A DNA stretch of 14,691 bases from CAINDI01 sp037127585 (GTDB lineage Bacteria > Verrucomicrobiota > Verrucomicrobiia > Palsa-1439): positions 1 to 14,691 of the forward strand of contig JBAXYB010000073.1 in NCBI GenBank assembly GCA_037127585.1, read 5' to 3'. Below, piece by piece: positions 6,624 to 13,730 of this stretch; position 1 is the stretch's first letter; each line of letters opens with the position of its first letter. Under the pieces are notes generated by a model, which saw nothing but the letters and a program-made list of their open reading frames with translations, ran no database searches and was not told the DNA's origin. Position numbers and translations under genes: made by a program.

Positions 6624-9600
6624 TCACCAGACCACCTTGTTGAGTTTCTTGAGGACGACGAATGTGTCGCGGTTGACGCCCTGCGGTCCCCAGTAGTTGA
6701 AGGCGTATGTGAACTGCGCGTAGCCGCCGATCATGAACAGCGGTTTGAGGCGGACACGAGTCAGCGAGTTGTGGCCGCCGGCGCGCTTGTTACCGCGCTC
6801 CGGCGATTTCGGCACGCCGAGCGTCCGTTCCGGTGAGTGGTAGAGGAAACAGATTCCCTGCGGAATGCGGGCGCTGACGATCACGCGTGTGCAAACGACG
6901 CCGTGGTCGTTGAACATCTCGATCCAGTCGTTGTCTTGCAGGCCGATGAGGTCGGCGTCCTTGTCGTTGACCCAGACCGGGTAACAACCGCGCGACAGCG
7001 TCTTCATCCGCAACGTGTCACCGTAGGTCGAGTGGATGTGCCACTTGCCGTGCGGCGTGAGGTAATTCAACACGAGGCTGCCGGGCCCGCGGCTGGAATG
7101 TTCGAGGTCGCGCGTCTGGCGGAGTTCGCCGCGCGGTTTGAACGTCGGCAGGTTTTCGCCAAACGCGACATACGCTTCATGGTCGAGGTACAGATGTTGC
7201 CGGCCCGTCAACGTGCGCCACGGGATCAGTTCCTCGATGTTCTGGCAGTACGCGGCGTAAGTGCGCTTGCCGTTGGTGATGCCGGTCCAGAAAGGCGTGG
7301 TCAGCGTGCGCCGGGGTTGGTTGCAGAGATCTTCGAAAGTCGTCCGCACCGCCCGCGTATCGGCGGCCAAGTGCGTGTGGTCGATGCCGGTCTTGATCGA
7401 CTCGGCGACGTACGCCCGGTGAGCCAACTCGCCATTGGTCTCCGGTGCGAAATGCAGGATGATGTTGCACGCGTCTTTGTCGTCGCGCAGCGACGGATAT
7501 TCTTTTCCGCCCCAATTCTCGGTCGGGTTGGACTTCAGGTATTCGTCGTACAGATCGTTCACGTCGAAATGCGTGCCGTGCATTGCGAGGCCGTTGTTGC
7601 GGAAGTTCGGCCCCAGCGAGACGAACCGGTTCAGCAGGTTCACGTAATCGCGGGTGACGATCTTGATGTTCGGCGCGGTCTTGCCGGGGATGAGGTCGCA
7701 CTCGCCCTTGGCCCAGTCTTTCACGGTCGGTTGCGCGAGTTCGGCCGGGGTGTCGTGCATCAATGGCGAGACGACGATGTCTTTCACCGGCTCCGGCATC
7801 GCAGTCTTGGCCAGTTTGGCTGTTTCTTCGGCGATGCCGCGGAAGATCGCCCAATCACTCTTCGACTCCCAGCACGGCGGCACCGCCGCTTGCAGCGGGT
7901 GGATGAAGCTATGCATGTCGGTCGAGTTGAGGTCGTTCTTCTCGTAGTACGTCGCCGCCGGCAGGACGATGTCGGAGTAGAGCGCGGATGTGTCCATCCG
8001 GAAGTTGAGATCGACGATCAAGTCCATCTTGCCGAGTTCGACCTTGTCGTGCCACGTCACTTCTTTCACGTCGTCCTTGGCGACTTCCTCGGACACGGCG
8101 TTGTGGTGTGTGCCGAGGTAATGTTTGAGGAAATACTCGTGGCCTTTCGCCGACGACATGAGGGCGTTGCCGCGCCAGATGTAGAACACGCGCGGGAAAC
8201 ACTCCGGGTTGTCCGGGTCTTCCATCGCGAACTTGAGCTTGCGCGACTTCAACTCCTTCACGACATACGCGATAATCTCTTCGTCGGTCTTCGCGCCGGC
8301 CGCCTGCGCGTCTTTGATGACTTCGAAATTATTCTTGGTGAACTGCGGATAACACGGCAACCAGCCCAACCGGACCGCCATCGCCTGTTTGTCCGCCGTG
8401 TGCCCGTGCGCCATCGGATGCTTGTCGTCGGTGACCGGGCACACTTCGCCAAACGCGCGGTCATACCGCCATTGATCCGAGTGCATGTAGTGGAACGACG
8501 GTGTATTCTGTTGCCGGGGCGGCCCGCTCCAGTCCCCGCCGAACGCAATCGGCGCCCACGAGGTCTGCGGCGTGAGCTTTTCCTGGCCGACGTAATGATT
8601 CAGCCCACCGCCTTGTTTTCCGATGCAACCACAGAAGACGAGCGCGTTGATGACGGCGCGGTAGATGAGATTGTTGTGGTACCAGTGATTCACACCGGCC
8701 CCGATGATCACACTGCACCTGCCGCCGGTATGGTCGGCGGTGCGCGCCCATTCGCGAGCGAAGTTGACGGCGACGGTGCCCTTCACTCCGGTAAACCGTT
8801 CCTGCCAGGCCGGCGTGAACGGTTGCGAATCGTCCTCGTACCCGGTCGGCCATTCGCCAGGCAATCCGCGATTGATCCCGTACTGCGCGAAGTACAGCTC
8901 CATCGCCGTCGTGACGAACACGGGGCCGTTGATGGTCTCGACCTTGCGCACCGGTACATGGCGCGAGATCACGCGCTGATTGGTGCCGTCCGAAAAGTCA
9001 GTGACCTCGATCGCCAAAGTCGTCTCGGCGCGATTCTTCAGTTCCAAGACCGGCTGAATGCCGTCGAGTTTGAGATTCCATTCGCCTTTGTTCTTCTGCC
9101 ACCGGTGACCGACCGTGCCCTTCGGCATCTTCAATTCGCCGGTCACTTCATCGAGCACGAAGAATTTCCAGTCGGCGTTCTCTTCATCTTTCGTCGCCGC
9201 CAGATGACTCGCGCGGAGCAGCTTGCCGGGGCGATACGCGCCGTTCGCCTGCTTGTCGAGCGTGACGAGGAACGCCGCGTCACTGTACTTCTTCAAATAC
9301 TCCTGAAACGCCGGCACCTGCTTGTCGGCGTAGTTCTCTTTCAAAATGACGTGCCCGACCGCCATCCAGAACGCCCCGTCGGTGCCTTGATGCAACGGAA
9401 TCCATTCGTCAGCAACCTTCGAGGTCTGGCTGAAGTCAGGCGAGAACACGACCACCTTCGCGCCGCCATGCCGGGCTTCGACGAGGAAATGTGCGTCCGG
9501 CGTGCGCGTCATCAAGACGTTCGAACCGACCGTCGCGATGAACTTCGAGTGATACCAGTCTGCGCTTTCGGCCACATCGGTCTGTTCGCCCCAAATCTCC

Positions 9601-10238
9601 GGTGAGGCCGGCGGCAAGTCGCAATACCAATCGTAGAACGAAAGCGAGACCCCGCCCATCAACTGACAGAATCGCGCCCCAGCCGCGTAACTAAGCATCG
9701 ACATTGCCGGTATCGGCGAGAACCCGACGATTCGGTCCGGGCCGTGCCGCTGGATCGTGTGGAGGTTCGCCGCGGCCATGATTTCGTTGGCCTCGGCCCA
9801 CGTGCTGCGACGAAAACCACCCTTGCCACGCGCTTGGTGATATTTCTTCCGCGATTCGGGATCGGTAACGATGGAACGCCACGCGGCAATCGTGTCGCCG
9901 GGGTTTTTCTTCTTCGCCTTGCGCCAGAGATCGAGCAATGCGCCGCGGATGTACGGGTATTTCACCCGCAATGGACTGTAGATGTACCACGAATAGGAAA
10001 TGCCACGCTGACAGCCGCGCGGTTCGTACGGTGGGATGGCTTTGTCGATGATTGGATAGTCAAGCCCTTGGAGTTCCCAGACGACGATGCCGTTCTTGAC
10101 GTAAATCTCCCAACTGCACGAGCCGGTACAATTGACGCCGTGCGTGCTGCGGACTTTCTTATCGTAGCTCCAGCGGTTCCGGTAAAAGCTTTCACAAGCG
10201 CGGTCTTTGGGGGCGAAGACGTCTTGAATCCAACTCAT
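6624..10238 (-). CDS. narG: NarG, respiratory nitrate reductase alpha (catalytic) subunit
   Basis: Reduces nitrate to nitrite at a molybdenum bis-MGD centre; 1204 residues, close to E. coli NarG (1247). The N-terminal FS0 [4Fe-4S] motif is H33, C37, C41, C76 (THGVNCTGSC, then RGCQRG); a histidine first ligand is typical of NarG. The segment SFYDWYCDLPPASP (200-213) contains D203, the expected Asp ligand to molybdenum. SFSPIPAMSM-like sequence at 172-181 and GEQTDVAESADW further on are also NarG signatures. No twin-arginine signal peptide is present at the N-terminus, so the catalytic site faces the cytoplasm. ATG 10238 follows the cytochrome stop by 1 bp and has a good GGAGGG ribosome site nine bases upstream; the frame runs to 10337 inside the preceding gene. 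The close match to NarG and the NarJ/NarI context favour nitrate reductase over nitrite oxidoreductase. Confidence 0.97.
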   Translation of the reverse strand: MSWIQDVFAPKDRACESFYRNRWSYDKKVRSTHGVNCTGSCSWEIYVKNGIVVWELQGLDYPIIDKAIPPYEPRGCQRGISYSWYIYSPLRVKYPYIRGALLDLWRKAKKKNPGDTIAAWRSIVTDPESRKKYHQARGKGGFRRSTWAEANEIMAAANLHTIQRHGPDRIVGFSPIPAMSMLSYAAGARFCQLMGGVSLSFYDWYCDLPPASPEIWGEQTDVAESADWYHSKFIATVGSNVLMTRTPDAHFLVEARHGGAKVVVFSPDFSQTSKVADEWIPLHQGTDGAFWMAVGHVILKENYADKQVPAFQEYLKKYSDAAFLVTLDKQANGAYRPGKLLRASHLAATKDEENADWKFFVLDEVTGELKMPKGTVGHRWQKNKGEWNLKLDGIQPVLELKNRAETTLAIEVTDFSDGTNQRVISRHVPVRKVETINGPVFVTTAMELYFAQYGINRGLPGEWPTGYEDDSQPFTPAWQERFTGVKGTVAVNFAREWARTADHTGGRCSVIIGAGVNHWYHNNLIYRAVINALVFCGCIGKQGGGLNHYVGQEKLTPQTSWAPIAFGGDWSGPPRQQNTPSFHYMHSDQWRYDRAFGEVCPVTDDKHPMAHGHTADKQAMAVRLGWLPCYPQFTKNNFEVIKDAQAAGAKTDEEIIAYVVKELKSRKLKFAMEDPDNPECFPRVFYIWRGNALMSSAKGHEYFLKHYLGTHHNAVSEEVAKDDVKEVTWHDKVELGKMDLIVDLNFRMDTSALYSDIVLPAATYYEKNDLNSTDMHSFIHPLQAAVPPCWESKSDWAIFRGIAEETAKLAKTAMPEPVKDIVVSPLMHDTPAELAQPTVKDWAKGECDLIPGKTAPNIKIVTRDYVNLLNRFVSLGPNFRNNGLAMHGTHFDVNDLYDEYLKSNPTENWGGKEYPSLRDDKDACNIILHFAPETNGELAHRAYVAESIKTGIDHTHLAADTRAVRTTFEDLCNQPRRTLTTPFWTGITNGKRTYAAYCQNIEELIPWRTLTGRQHLYLDHEAYVAFGENLPTFKPRGELRQTRDLEHSSRGPGSLVLNYLTPHGKWHIHSTYGDTLRMKTLSRGCYPVWVNDKDADLIGLQDNDWIEMFNDHGVVCTRVIVSARIPQGICFLYHSPERTLGVPKSPERGNKRAGGHNSLTRVRLKPLFMIGGYAQFTYAFNYWGPQGVNRDTFVVLKKLNKVVW

Positions 10239-10239
10239 A

Positions 10240-10998
10240 TTATTTGACCCTCCGCTGTAGTTTGGTGTCCCGGCCCTTGCGTCCGCCGCGGAAGTACAAC
10301 GCCAATCCGATAAACGCCGCCAGCGCCCCGCCCGCACCGACCGGTAAGAATGTCGGCGTTGCCGCCGGTCCGACTTGCGGATTCAACGTCGAAAGATATT
10401 TCGAGAGGTGCAGCGCTTCTTGCCGGGTGACGGGGTGCCACCGGTAATGCGGCGCCATGATCTTGAAACTGGTTTTCTCAATCGCCGAAACCAACGGCGT
10501 CTCGCCCATCTTGGCAAACACCCCGGTCAGGTCCGGCCCGAGATTGCCGCCCTGCCCCGCCGCCACGTGACACGCGACGCAGGCCATCCCGCCATTCTTG
10601 AACGGCTCGCTCCCGAAGAAGAGTTGCCGGCCCAGCGTCGCGTTCGGCGGCTCCAGTTTGGCGGCGAACTGCGCTTGGATCCGTGCTTCCTCCAACTTGA
10701 GCCGCTCGCGCACGTCCGGCGCCTTCAACAACTCCGCCAACATCGTTACGTCTTCGTCCGGTAACGGTCCGACATTCTTCTCCATCCGCTTGATCGCCGT
10801 CTGCAACTGCGTCATTGGCCACGCGGCAGTCGGCGAGAGTTCCGGCCCGTTCAACCTCAACCCGGTCAGGCTGTGGCAACCGGCGCACGTATTCATGTAG
10901 CGCGTTGCGGCGCGGTCGCGCTTCGGTTCCTGCCCAACACAGGTCAGGGCAAACAACGCAACGAACAAGATGGATATGTTCAAACGTCGCAGGCTCAT
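10240..10998 (-). CDS. Dihaem membrane-anchored cytochrome c, first gene of the nar operon (NarC-like position)
   Basis: 252 residues. A signal peptide (about 1-22), two haem c sites CAGCH (38-42) and CVACH (140-144) and a C-terminal hydrophobic helix (about 217-236) followed by a basic tail indicate a periplasmic dihaem cytochrome anchored in the membrane. M181 in the IMAP context is a good distal ligand for the second haem; M62 is a possible ligand for the first. A dihaem cytochrome c gene (narC) also opens the Thermus thermophilus nar operon; whether the two are related by descent cannot be judged here. ATG 10998 is chosen because the signal peptide begins there and a CRP/FNR-type promoter is spaced to it. 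No Shine-Dalgarno sequence is visible, which suits a nearly leaderless message. The stop is 1 bp before narG. It probably exchanges electrons with the Rieske domain. Confidence 0.88.
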   Translation of the reverse strand: MSLRRLNISILFVALFALTCVGQEPKRDRAATRYMNTCAGCHSLTGLRLNGPELSPTAAWPMTQLQTAIKRMEKNVGPLPDEDVTMLAELLKAPDVRERLKLEEARIQAQFAAKLEPPNATLGRQLFFGSEPFKNGGMACVACHVAAGQGGNLGPDLTGVFAKMGETPLVSAIEKTSFKIMAPHYRWHPVTRQEALHLSKYLSTLNPQVGPAATPTFLPVGAGGALAAFIGLALYFRGGRKGRDTKLQRRVK

Positions 10999-11006
10999 CG
11001 GTGTGG

Positions 11007-11012
11007 AGTAAA
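11007..11012 (-). promoter_or_regulatory. Putative -10 element of the nar operon
   Basis: On the minus strand the hexamer reads TTTACT, four of six matches to TATAAT. If transcription starts at 11000, it occupies exactly -12 to -7 and the operator at 11035-11048 is centred at -41.5, the class II FNR geometry. The predicted leader before ATG 10998 is 2 nt. Confidence 0.5.
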
Positions 11013-11034
11013 CCTGAAGTGGTGGGCAGCGGTG

Positions 11035-11048
11035 TTGACGCAGGTCAA
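11035..11048. promoter_or_regulatory. CRP/FNR-family operator before the nar operon (TTGAC-N4-GTCAA)
   Basis: The sequence TTGACgcagGTCAA is a perfect inverted repeat with a 4-bp spacer, the form of FNR/DNR-type sites (consensus TTGAT-N4-ATCAA) with C/G at the inner position. It lies directly beside the MOSC stop codon and 36 bp from the ATG of the dihaem cytochrome gene. A second copy with the same arms lies at 11567-11580. The regulator encoded at 13068-13730 is the likely ligand. Confidence 0.78.
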
Positions 11049-11525
11049 TCACTTGGAAAATCCGTCCGGTTGGGTTCGGAGCATGCCGGTGGTGAGGATT
11101 TTGGCGCGGAGACCGCCCCGGCCCTGCATGGCGACTTCAGCGCCAGTGGCCACCGCGCGATCCATCCAATAACAAGGACGACATTCCTCCGTGCCGAGGA
11201 AACGGACGCCTTGGATTTCAAACTCTTGACCGATGAGCGCGTTGAGATCGAGGCCGGCCGTGATGACATTCCGGCGATACACGGACGGCGGCGTATTGGG
11301 CTGACCAAACAACGCACAGAGTTCCCGGTGGATTTCGAGAGCAAAGAACGTGATCTGGCCTTTGTAGTCTTCCTTGTGGCCAAAGTACCGGTCACCCACC
11401 AATCCCTTACCGGCCACACACTCCACGGCGTCCACTTCGATGATCGGGTGTGTGCCCGGCTCTTGCCCATGATGGCCGCGATAATTGTGGCCCGACGAGA
11501 TGTAGAGATGGCGAATGGGTGACAT
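11049..11525 (-). CDS. MOSC-domain protein (molybdenum cofactor/sulfur-carrier type)
   Basis: 158 residues, essentially one MOSC domain. The domain is named after the C-terminus of molybdenum cofactor sulfurase and also occurs in YiiM/mARC-type proteins; it is associated with the molybdenum cofactor or with sulfur transfer through a conserved cysteine. Visible features are the N-terminal strand and SGHNYRGHHG, then GLVGDRYFGH, YKGQITFFA, the arginine pair in VYRRNVITAGLDL (about 83-95), and EECRPC (114-118) with the conserved C115. No signal peptide is present, so it is cytoplasmic. ATG 11525 fits small MOSC proteins; an ATG at 11558 would add eleven glycine-rich, unconserved residues. It sits between two CRP/FNR-type operators and upstream of the nar operon, so it is probably co-regulated with molybdenum-dependent nitrate reduction. 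Its exact substrate cannot be told from sequence. Confidence 0.85.
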   Translation of the reverse strand: MSPIRHLYISSGHNYRGHHGQEPGTHPIIEVDAVECVAGKGLVGDRYFGHKEDYKGQITFFALEIHRELCALFGQPNTPPSVYRRNVITAGLDLNALIGQEFEIQGVRFLGTEECRPCYWMDRAVATGAEVAMQGRGGLRAKILTTGMLRTQPDGFSK

Positions 11526-11538
11526 CGGCTCGCCCCAG

Positions 11539-11544
11539 ACTCTA
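11539..11544 (-). promoter_or_regulatory. Putative -10 element for the MOSC gene
   Basis: The minus strand reads TAGAGT here, matching TATAAT at four positions including the first two and the last. It occupies -12 to -7 of a start at 11532, which also places the operator at 11567-11580 at -41.5. The predicted leader to ATG 11525 is 7 nt. The same operator could therefore drive both divergent genes. Confidence 0.4.
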
Positions 11545-11566
11545 CCGCCCCCCACCATTCGCTCCG

Positions 11567-11580
11567 TTGACCTACGTCAA
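11567..11580. promoter_or_regulatory. CRP/FNR-family operator in the divergent MOSC/porin region (TTGAC-N4-GTCAA)
   Basis: TTGACctacGTCAA is a second perfect palindrome with the same arms as the site at 11035-11048. It lies 36 bp before the porin ATG, the same spacing as at the nar operon, and is centred 48.5 bp from the MOSC ATG on the other side. The intervening 91 bp between the two start codons hold nothing else recognisable beyond the two -10-like hexamers. Confidence 0.78.
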
Positions 11581-11602
11581 CGAAACAGGAAACCACATCC
11601 GC

Positions 11603-11608
11603 TACAAA
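11603..11608 (+). promoter_or_regulatory. Putative -10 element for the porin gene
   Basis: TACAAA matches TATAAT at four of six positions and occupies -12 to -7 of a start at 11615. The operator at 11567-11580 is then centred at -41.5. The predicted leader is 2 nt and no Shine-Dalgarno sequence precedes the ATG, the same arrangement as at the nar operon. Confidence 0.45.
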
Positions 11609-11616
11609 CTTCCCCC

Positions 11617-13071
11617 ATGAAAACATTCATGACTCTGACGTTCGTGTTTGGCACCATCGTTGGTTTAACCCACGCAGACTCCAATCCGCTCAGCCTGGCC
11701 AACGGGATGGTGGTGTTCGACGTGCAGGAGCGGCTGCGCCTCGAGAACCAGAGCAACATGTACGATTTCAACTCGCACGTTGATTCCCTGACCGATGAAG
11801 CGTTCCTCTTGCAACGGGCTCGGCTCGGCCTGCTCGTCAAGCCGGTCAGTTGGGTGCGGGCCTACGCTCAAGCTCAGGACACCCGGCAGTTCTTTAACAA
11901 GGTCGACAATGTTCCGTTCGTGCTCGGCTCGGGTGGCGATGACAACATCGATCTCCGGCAAGCGTTCGTCGAGGCCGGCGATCTCAAGGAGTTCCCGCTG
12001 GTCGCGAAAGTGGGCCGGCAAGAGTTGAGCTATGGCGACGAGCGACTGGTTGGCGTTTTCGACTGGAACAATTTCACGCGCACGTTCGATGCCGTGAAGT
12101 TGCATTATCAAAACGACGAACGGCACTTCTGGGCCGACGCTTTCGCCGCGCGCGTCGTCACCATTCAGGACAACGGCCCGCAAGGAAACTATGGCTTCCA
12201 ATTTAACGACTCCGACGGCAACGATAACTTCGACGGTCTCTACGCCGGGACGACTGCCCTCCCCTTCCAAACCACCGAGGCCTATTTCTTGTACCGCGAC
12301 AAGACCGACAACAATCCGCTCTATCAGGACACCGCCGGTAACAAAGCGCGCCCCTACGACATCAAACAGGAAATCTACACCGTCGGCTTGCGGATGAAGT
12401 CCACCCCCGGCCAACTGAAAGGATTCGATTACGAATTCGAAGGCGCCTACCAATGGGGCCGCGACGGCGGCCGGCTCACCAACTCGTTCCCGAACAGCGC
12501 CGGCGTCATGCTCGCGCACCACGCCTTTGCGATTGAGACCAAAGCCGGTTACACATGGACCAATCTGACGTGGAAACCGCGGCTCGGCGTCGCCTACGAT
12601 GTCGCGTCCGGTGACAAGAGTCAGAACGACCGGTCCGACCAGTCCTTTCTGAATCTCTTTCCGACGAACCACAAGTTTTACGGCTACATGGATTTGTTCG
12701 CGTGGAAGAACGTGCACGACGTGTCGGCGCAAGTGAAGTTCACGCCGTATCAAGATAAACAAGCCGCGTGGCGCAACGTCACGGTGCAACTCGACTATCA
12801 CGCGTTCTGGCTCTACACCAACGAAGACGCATGGTACCGAGCCAACGCCGTCTCGACTGTCCGCCCCGTCAACGCCGCCGCGGAGAATTCTGACAAGTTT
12901 GTCGGCACCGAGTTGGACCTCACGGTCGGCTTCGCGCCGTTGAAGTGGACCAAAGTTCAAGCCGGCTACAGCCACTTCTTCAGCGGCAACTACGTCACCG
13001 ACACCGCCGCCGGAACCGCCGGCGCCAACGACGCCGATTTCGCCTATGTGCAGACGGTGATTAGTTTCTAA
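11617..13071 (+). CDS. Outer-membrane porin, alginate-export (AlgE-like) domain family
   Basis: 484 residues. A signal peptide (about 1-20, THA cleavage site) is followed by alternating amphipathic strands rich in aromatic residues, ending in F, the usual last residue for outer-membrane beta-barrel insertion. The block at 133-165, GRQELSYGDERLVG then DWNNFTRTFDAVKL, is characteristic of alginate-export-type porins, which include many barrels that have nothing to do with alginate. No alginate genes are nearby. The operator upstream and the nar neighbourhood suggest passage of a small anion such as nitrate or nitrite, but this is inference. ATG 11617 is chosen because the signal peptide starts there and the promoter spacing matches; upstream codons in frame (to 11515) run through the operator and are not coding. 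The stop codon overlaps that of the convergent regulator gene. Confidence 0.85.
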   Translation: MKTFMTLTFVFGTIVGLTHADSNPLSLANGMVVFDVQERLRLENQSNMYDFNSHVDSLTDEAFLLQRARLGLLVKPVSWVRAYAQAQDTRQFFNKVDNVPFVLGSGGDDNIDLRQAFVEAGDLKEFPLVAKVGRQELSYGDERLVGVFDWNNFTRTFDAVKLHYQNDERHFWADAFAARVVTIQDNGPQGNYGFQFNDSDGNDNFDGLYAGTTALPFQTTEAYFLYRDKTDNNPLYQDTAGNKARPYDIKQEIYTVGLRMKSTPGQLKGFDYEFEGAYQWGRDGGRLTNSFPNSAGVMLAHHAFAIETKAGYTWTNLTWKPRLGVAYDVASGDKSQNDRSDQSFLNLFPTNHKFYGYMDLFAWKNVHDVSAQVKFTPYQDKQAAWRNVTVQLDYHAFWLYTNEDAWYRANAVSTVRPVNAAAENSDKFVGTELDLTVGFAPLKWTKVQAGYSHFFSGNYVTDTAAGTAGANDADFAYVQTVISF

Positions 13072-13730
13072 ACCTTTTCTTCCCCAGCGGCGATCGCGGC
13101 GAGGCGGGCGGGATTCAGGATTTTGATCTGGTTGCCCCGGTAGGTCAGGATCCGGGCGCGCGCCAACCGGTTGAGCAACCGGGAAAAAGTTTCTTTCGTA
13201 GTCCCGAGCATCTGGGCGAGCGTGGTCTTGCTGATGTGAACCGTCCGCGGCGCCGGCAAGCTGATGACGTAACTGGCAAACCGGGCCGGTACTTCCTTGA
13301 GCGTAATGTCGGTCAACGCACTGCGCATCTGCGCCAGCCATTTCACGAGCGCGCCCATGATTTTGAAACTCAATTTGGCATCGTGGGCGAGCAGTTGCTT
13401 GAAACTGTTCTTTTCCACCGCGATTACCGTCGTCGCCGCGATGGCTTCGGCGGCGGCGGGGTATTCGTCCATGAAGAGCGCGGCTTCGGCGAACGATTCA
13501 TTGGCTTCGACGATATGCAACACGCGTTCTCGTCCGTCCGGCCCGACGCGGAAGATTTTCACCACGCCGGAGACGACGAGGAAAAAGCCGCGGGTCGGGG
13601 TGCCTTCGTTAAAGATGAGTTGGCCTTTGCGAAATTCTTTGCGCGTCACCAGCGGCTCGATGCGGCGCAGTTCGGCGGCGTCCAGATCGGAGAACAGCCG
13701 GCAGTTCTTGAGAATGAAAGTCAGATTCAT
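13068..13730 (-). CDS. CRP/FNR-family transcriptional regulator, DNR-like
   Basis: 220 residues. Residues about 10-115 are the cyclic-nucleotide-type sensor barrel, about 115-140 the long dimer helix, and 148-212 a winged helix-turn-helix. The recognition helix reads TTKETFSRLLNRL (177-189); E180, S183 and R184 form the E-x-x-S-R set that reads TTGA half-sites in FNR/ANR/DNR proteins, unlike the R-E-x-x-G-R of CRP. The sensor loop reads ESFAEAALF (78-86), like DNR-type proteins, and lacks the cAMP-binding pattern. The only cysteine is C10, so an FNR-type iron-sulfur cluster is ruled out; haem-based NO sensing, as in DNR, is a plausible alternative. It probably binds the two operators near 11.0 and 11.57 kb. 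ATG 13730 overlaps the cysteine desulfurase stop (ATGA). Its stop overlaps the porin stop, so no terminator separates the convergent genes. Confidence 0.9.
   Translation of the reverse strand: MNLTFILKNCRLFSDLDAAELRRIEPLVTRKEFRKGQLIFNEGTPTRGFFLVVSGVVKIFRVGPDGRERVLHIVEANESFAEAALFMDEYPAAAEAIAATTVIAVEKNSFKQLLAHDAKLSFKIMGALVKWLAQMRSALTDITLKEVPARFASYVISLPAPRTVHISKTTLAQMLGTTKETFSRLLNRLARARILTYRGNQIKILNPARLAAIAAGEEKV

Noticed and set aside
6837..9605. A 922-codon open frame on the plus strand opposite narG
   Set aside because: It is fully antisense to narG, has no recognisable domain and a composition rich in R, D, V and H, as expected from the reverse complement of a GC-rich gene.
6624..10238. NarG as a nitrite oxidoreductase
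   Set aside because: NarG and Nxr share motifs, but NarJ, NarI, the FNR-type operator and the cytoplasmic, signal-free NarG all favour nitrate reduction. The reverse reaction cannot be strictly excluded by sequence.
10979..10998. Lipoprotein signal in the dihaem cytochrome (LTC near residue 20)
   Set aside because: The residues before the cysteine (A-L-T) do not fit the usual lipobox, and a C-terminal membrane anchor already explains attachment.
13060..13080. A terminator between porin and regulator
   Set aside because: The stop codons overlap by four bases and no hairpin with a T-run is visible there.
11665..13341. A 558-codon minus-strand frame opposite the porin
   Set aside because: It is antisense to a well supported porin and runs into the regulator gene in another frame; no family features are seen.
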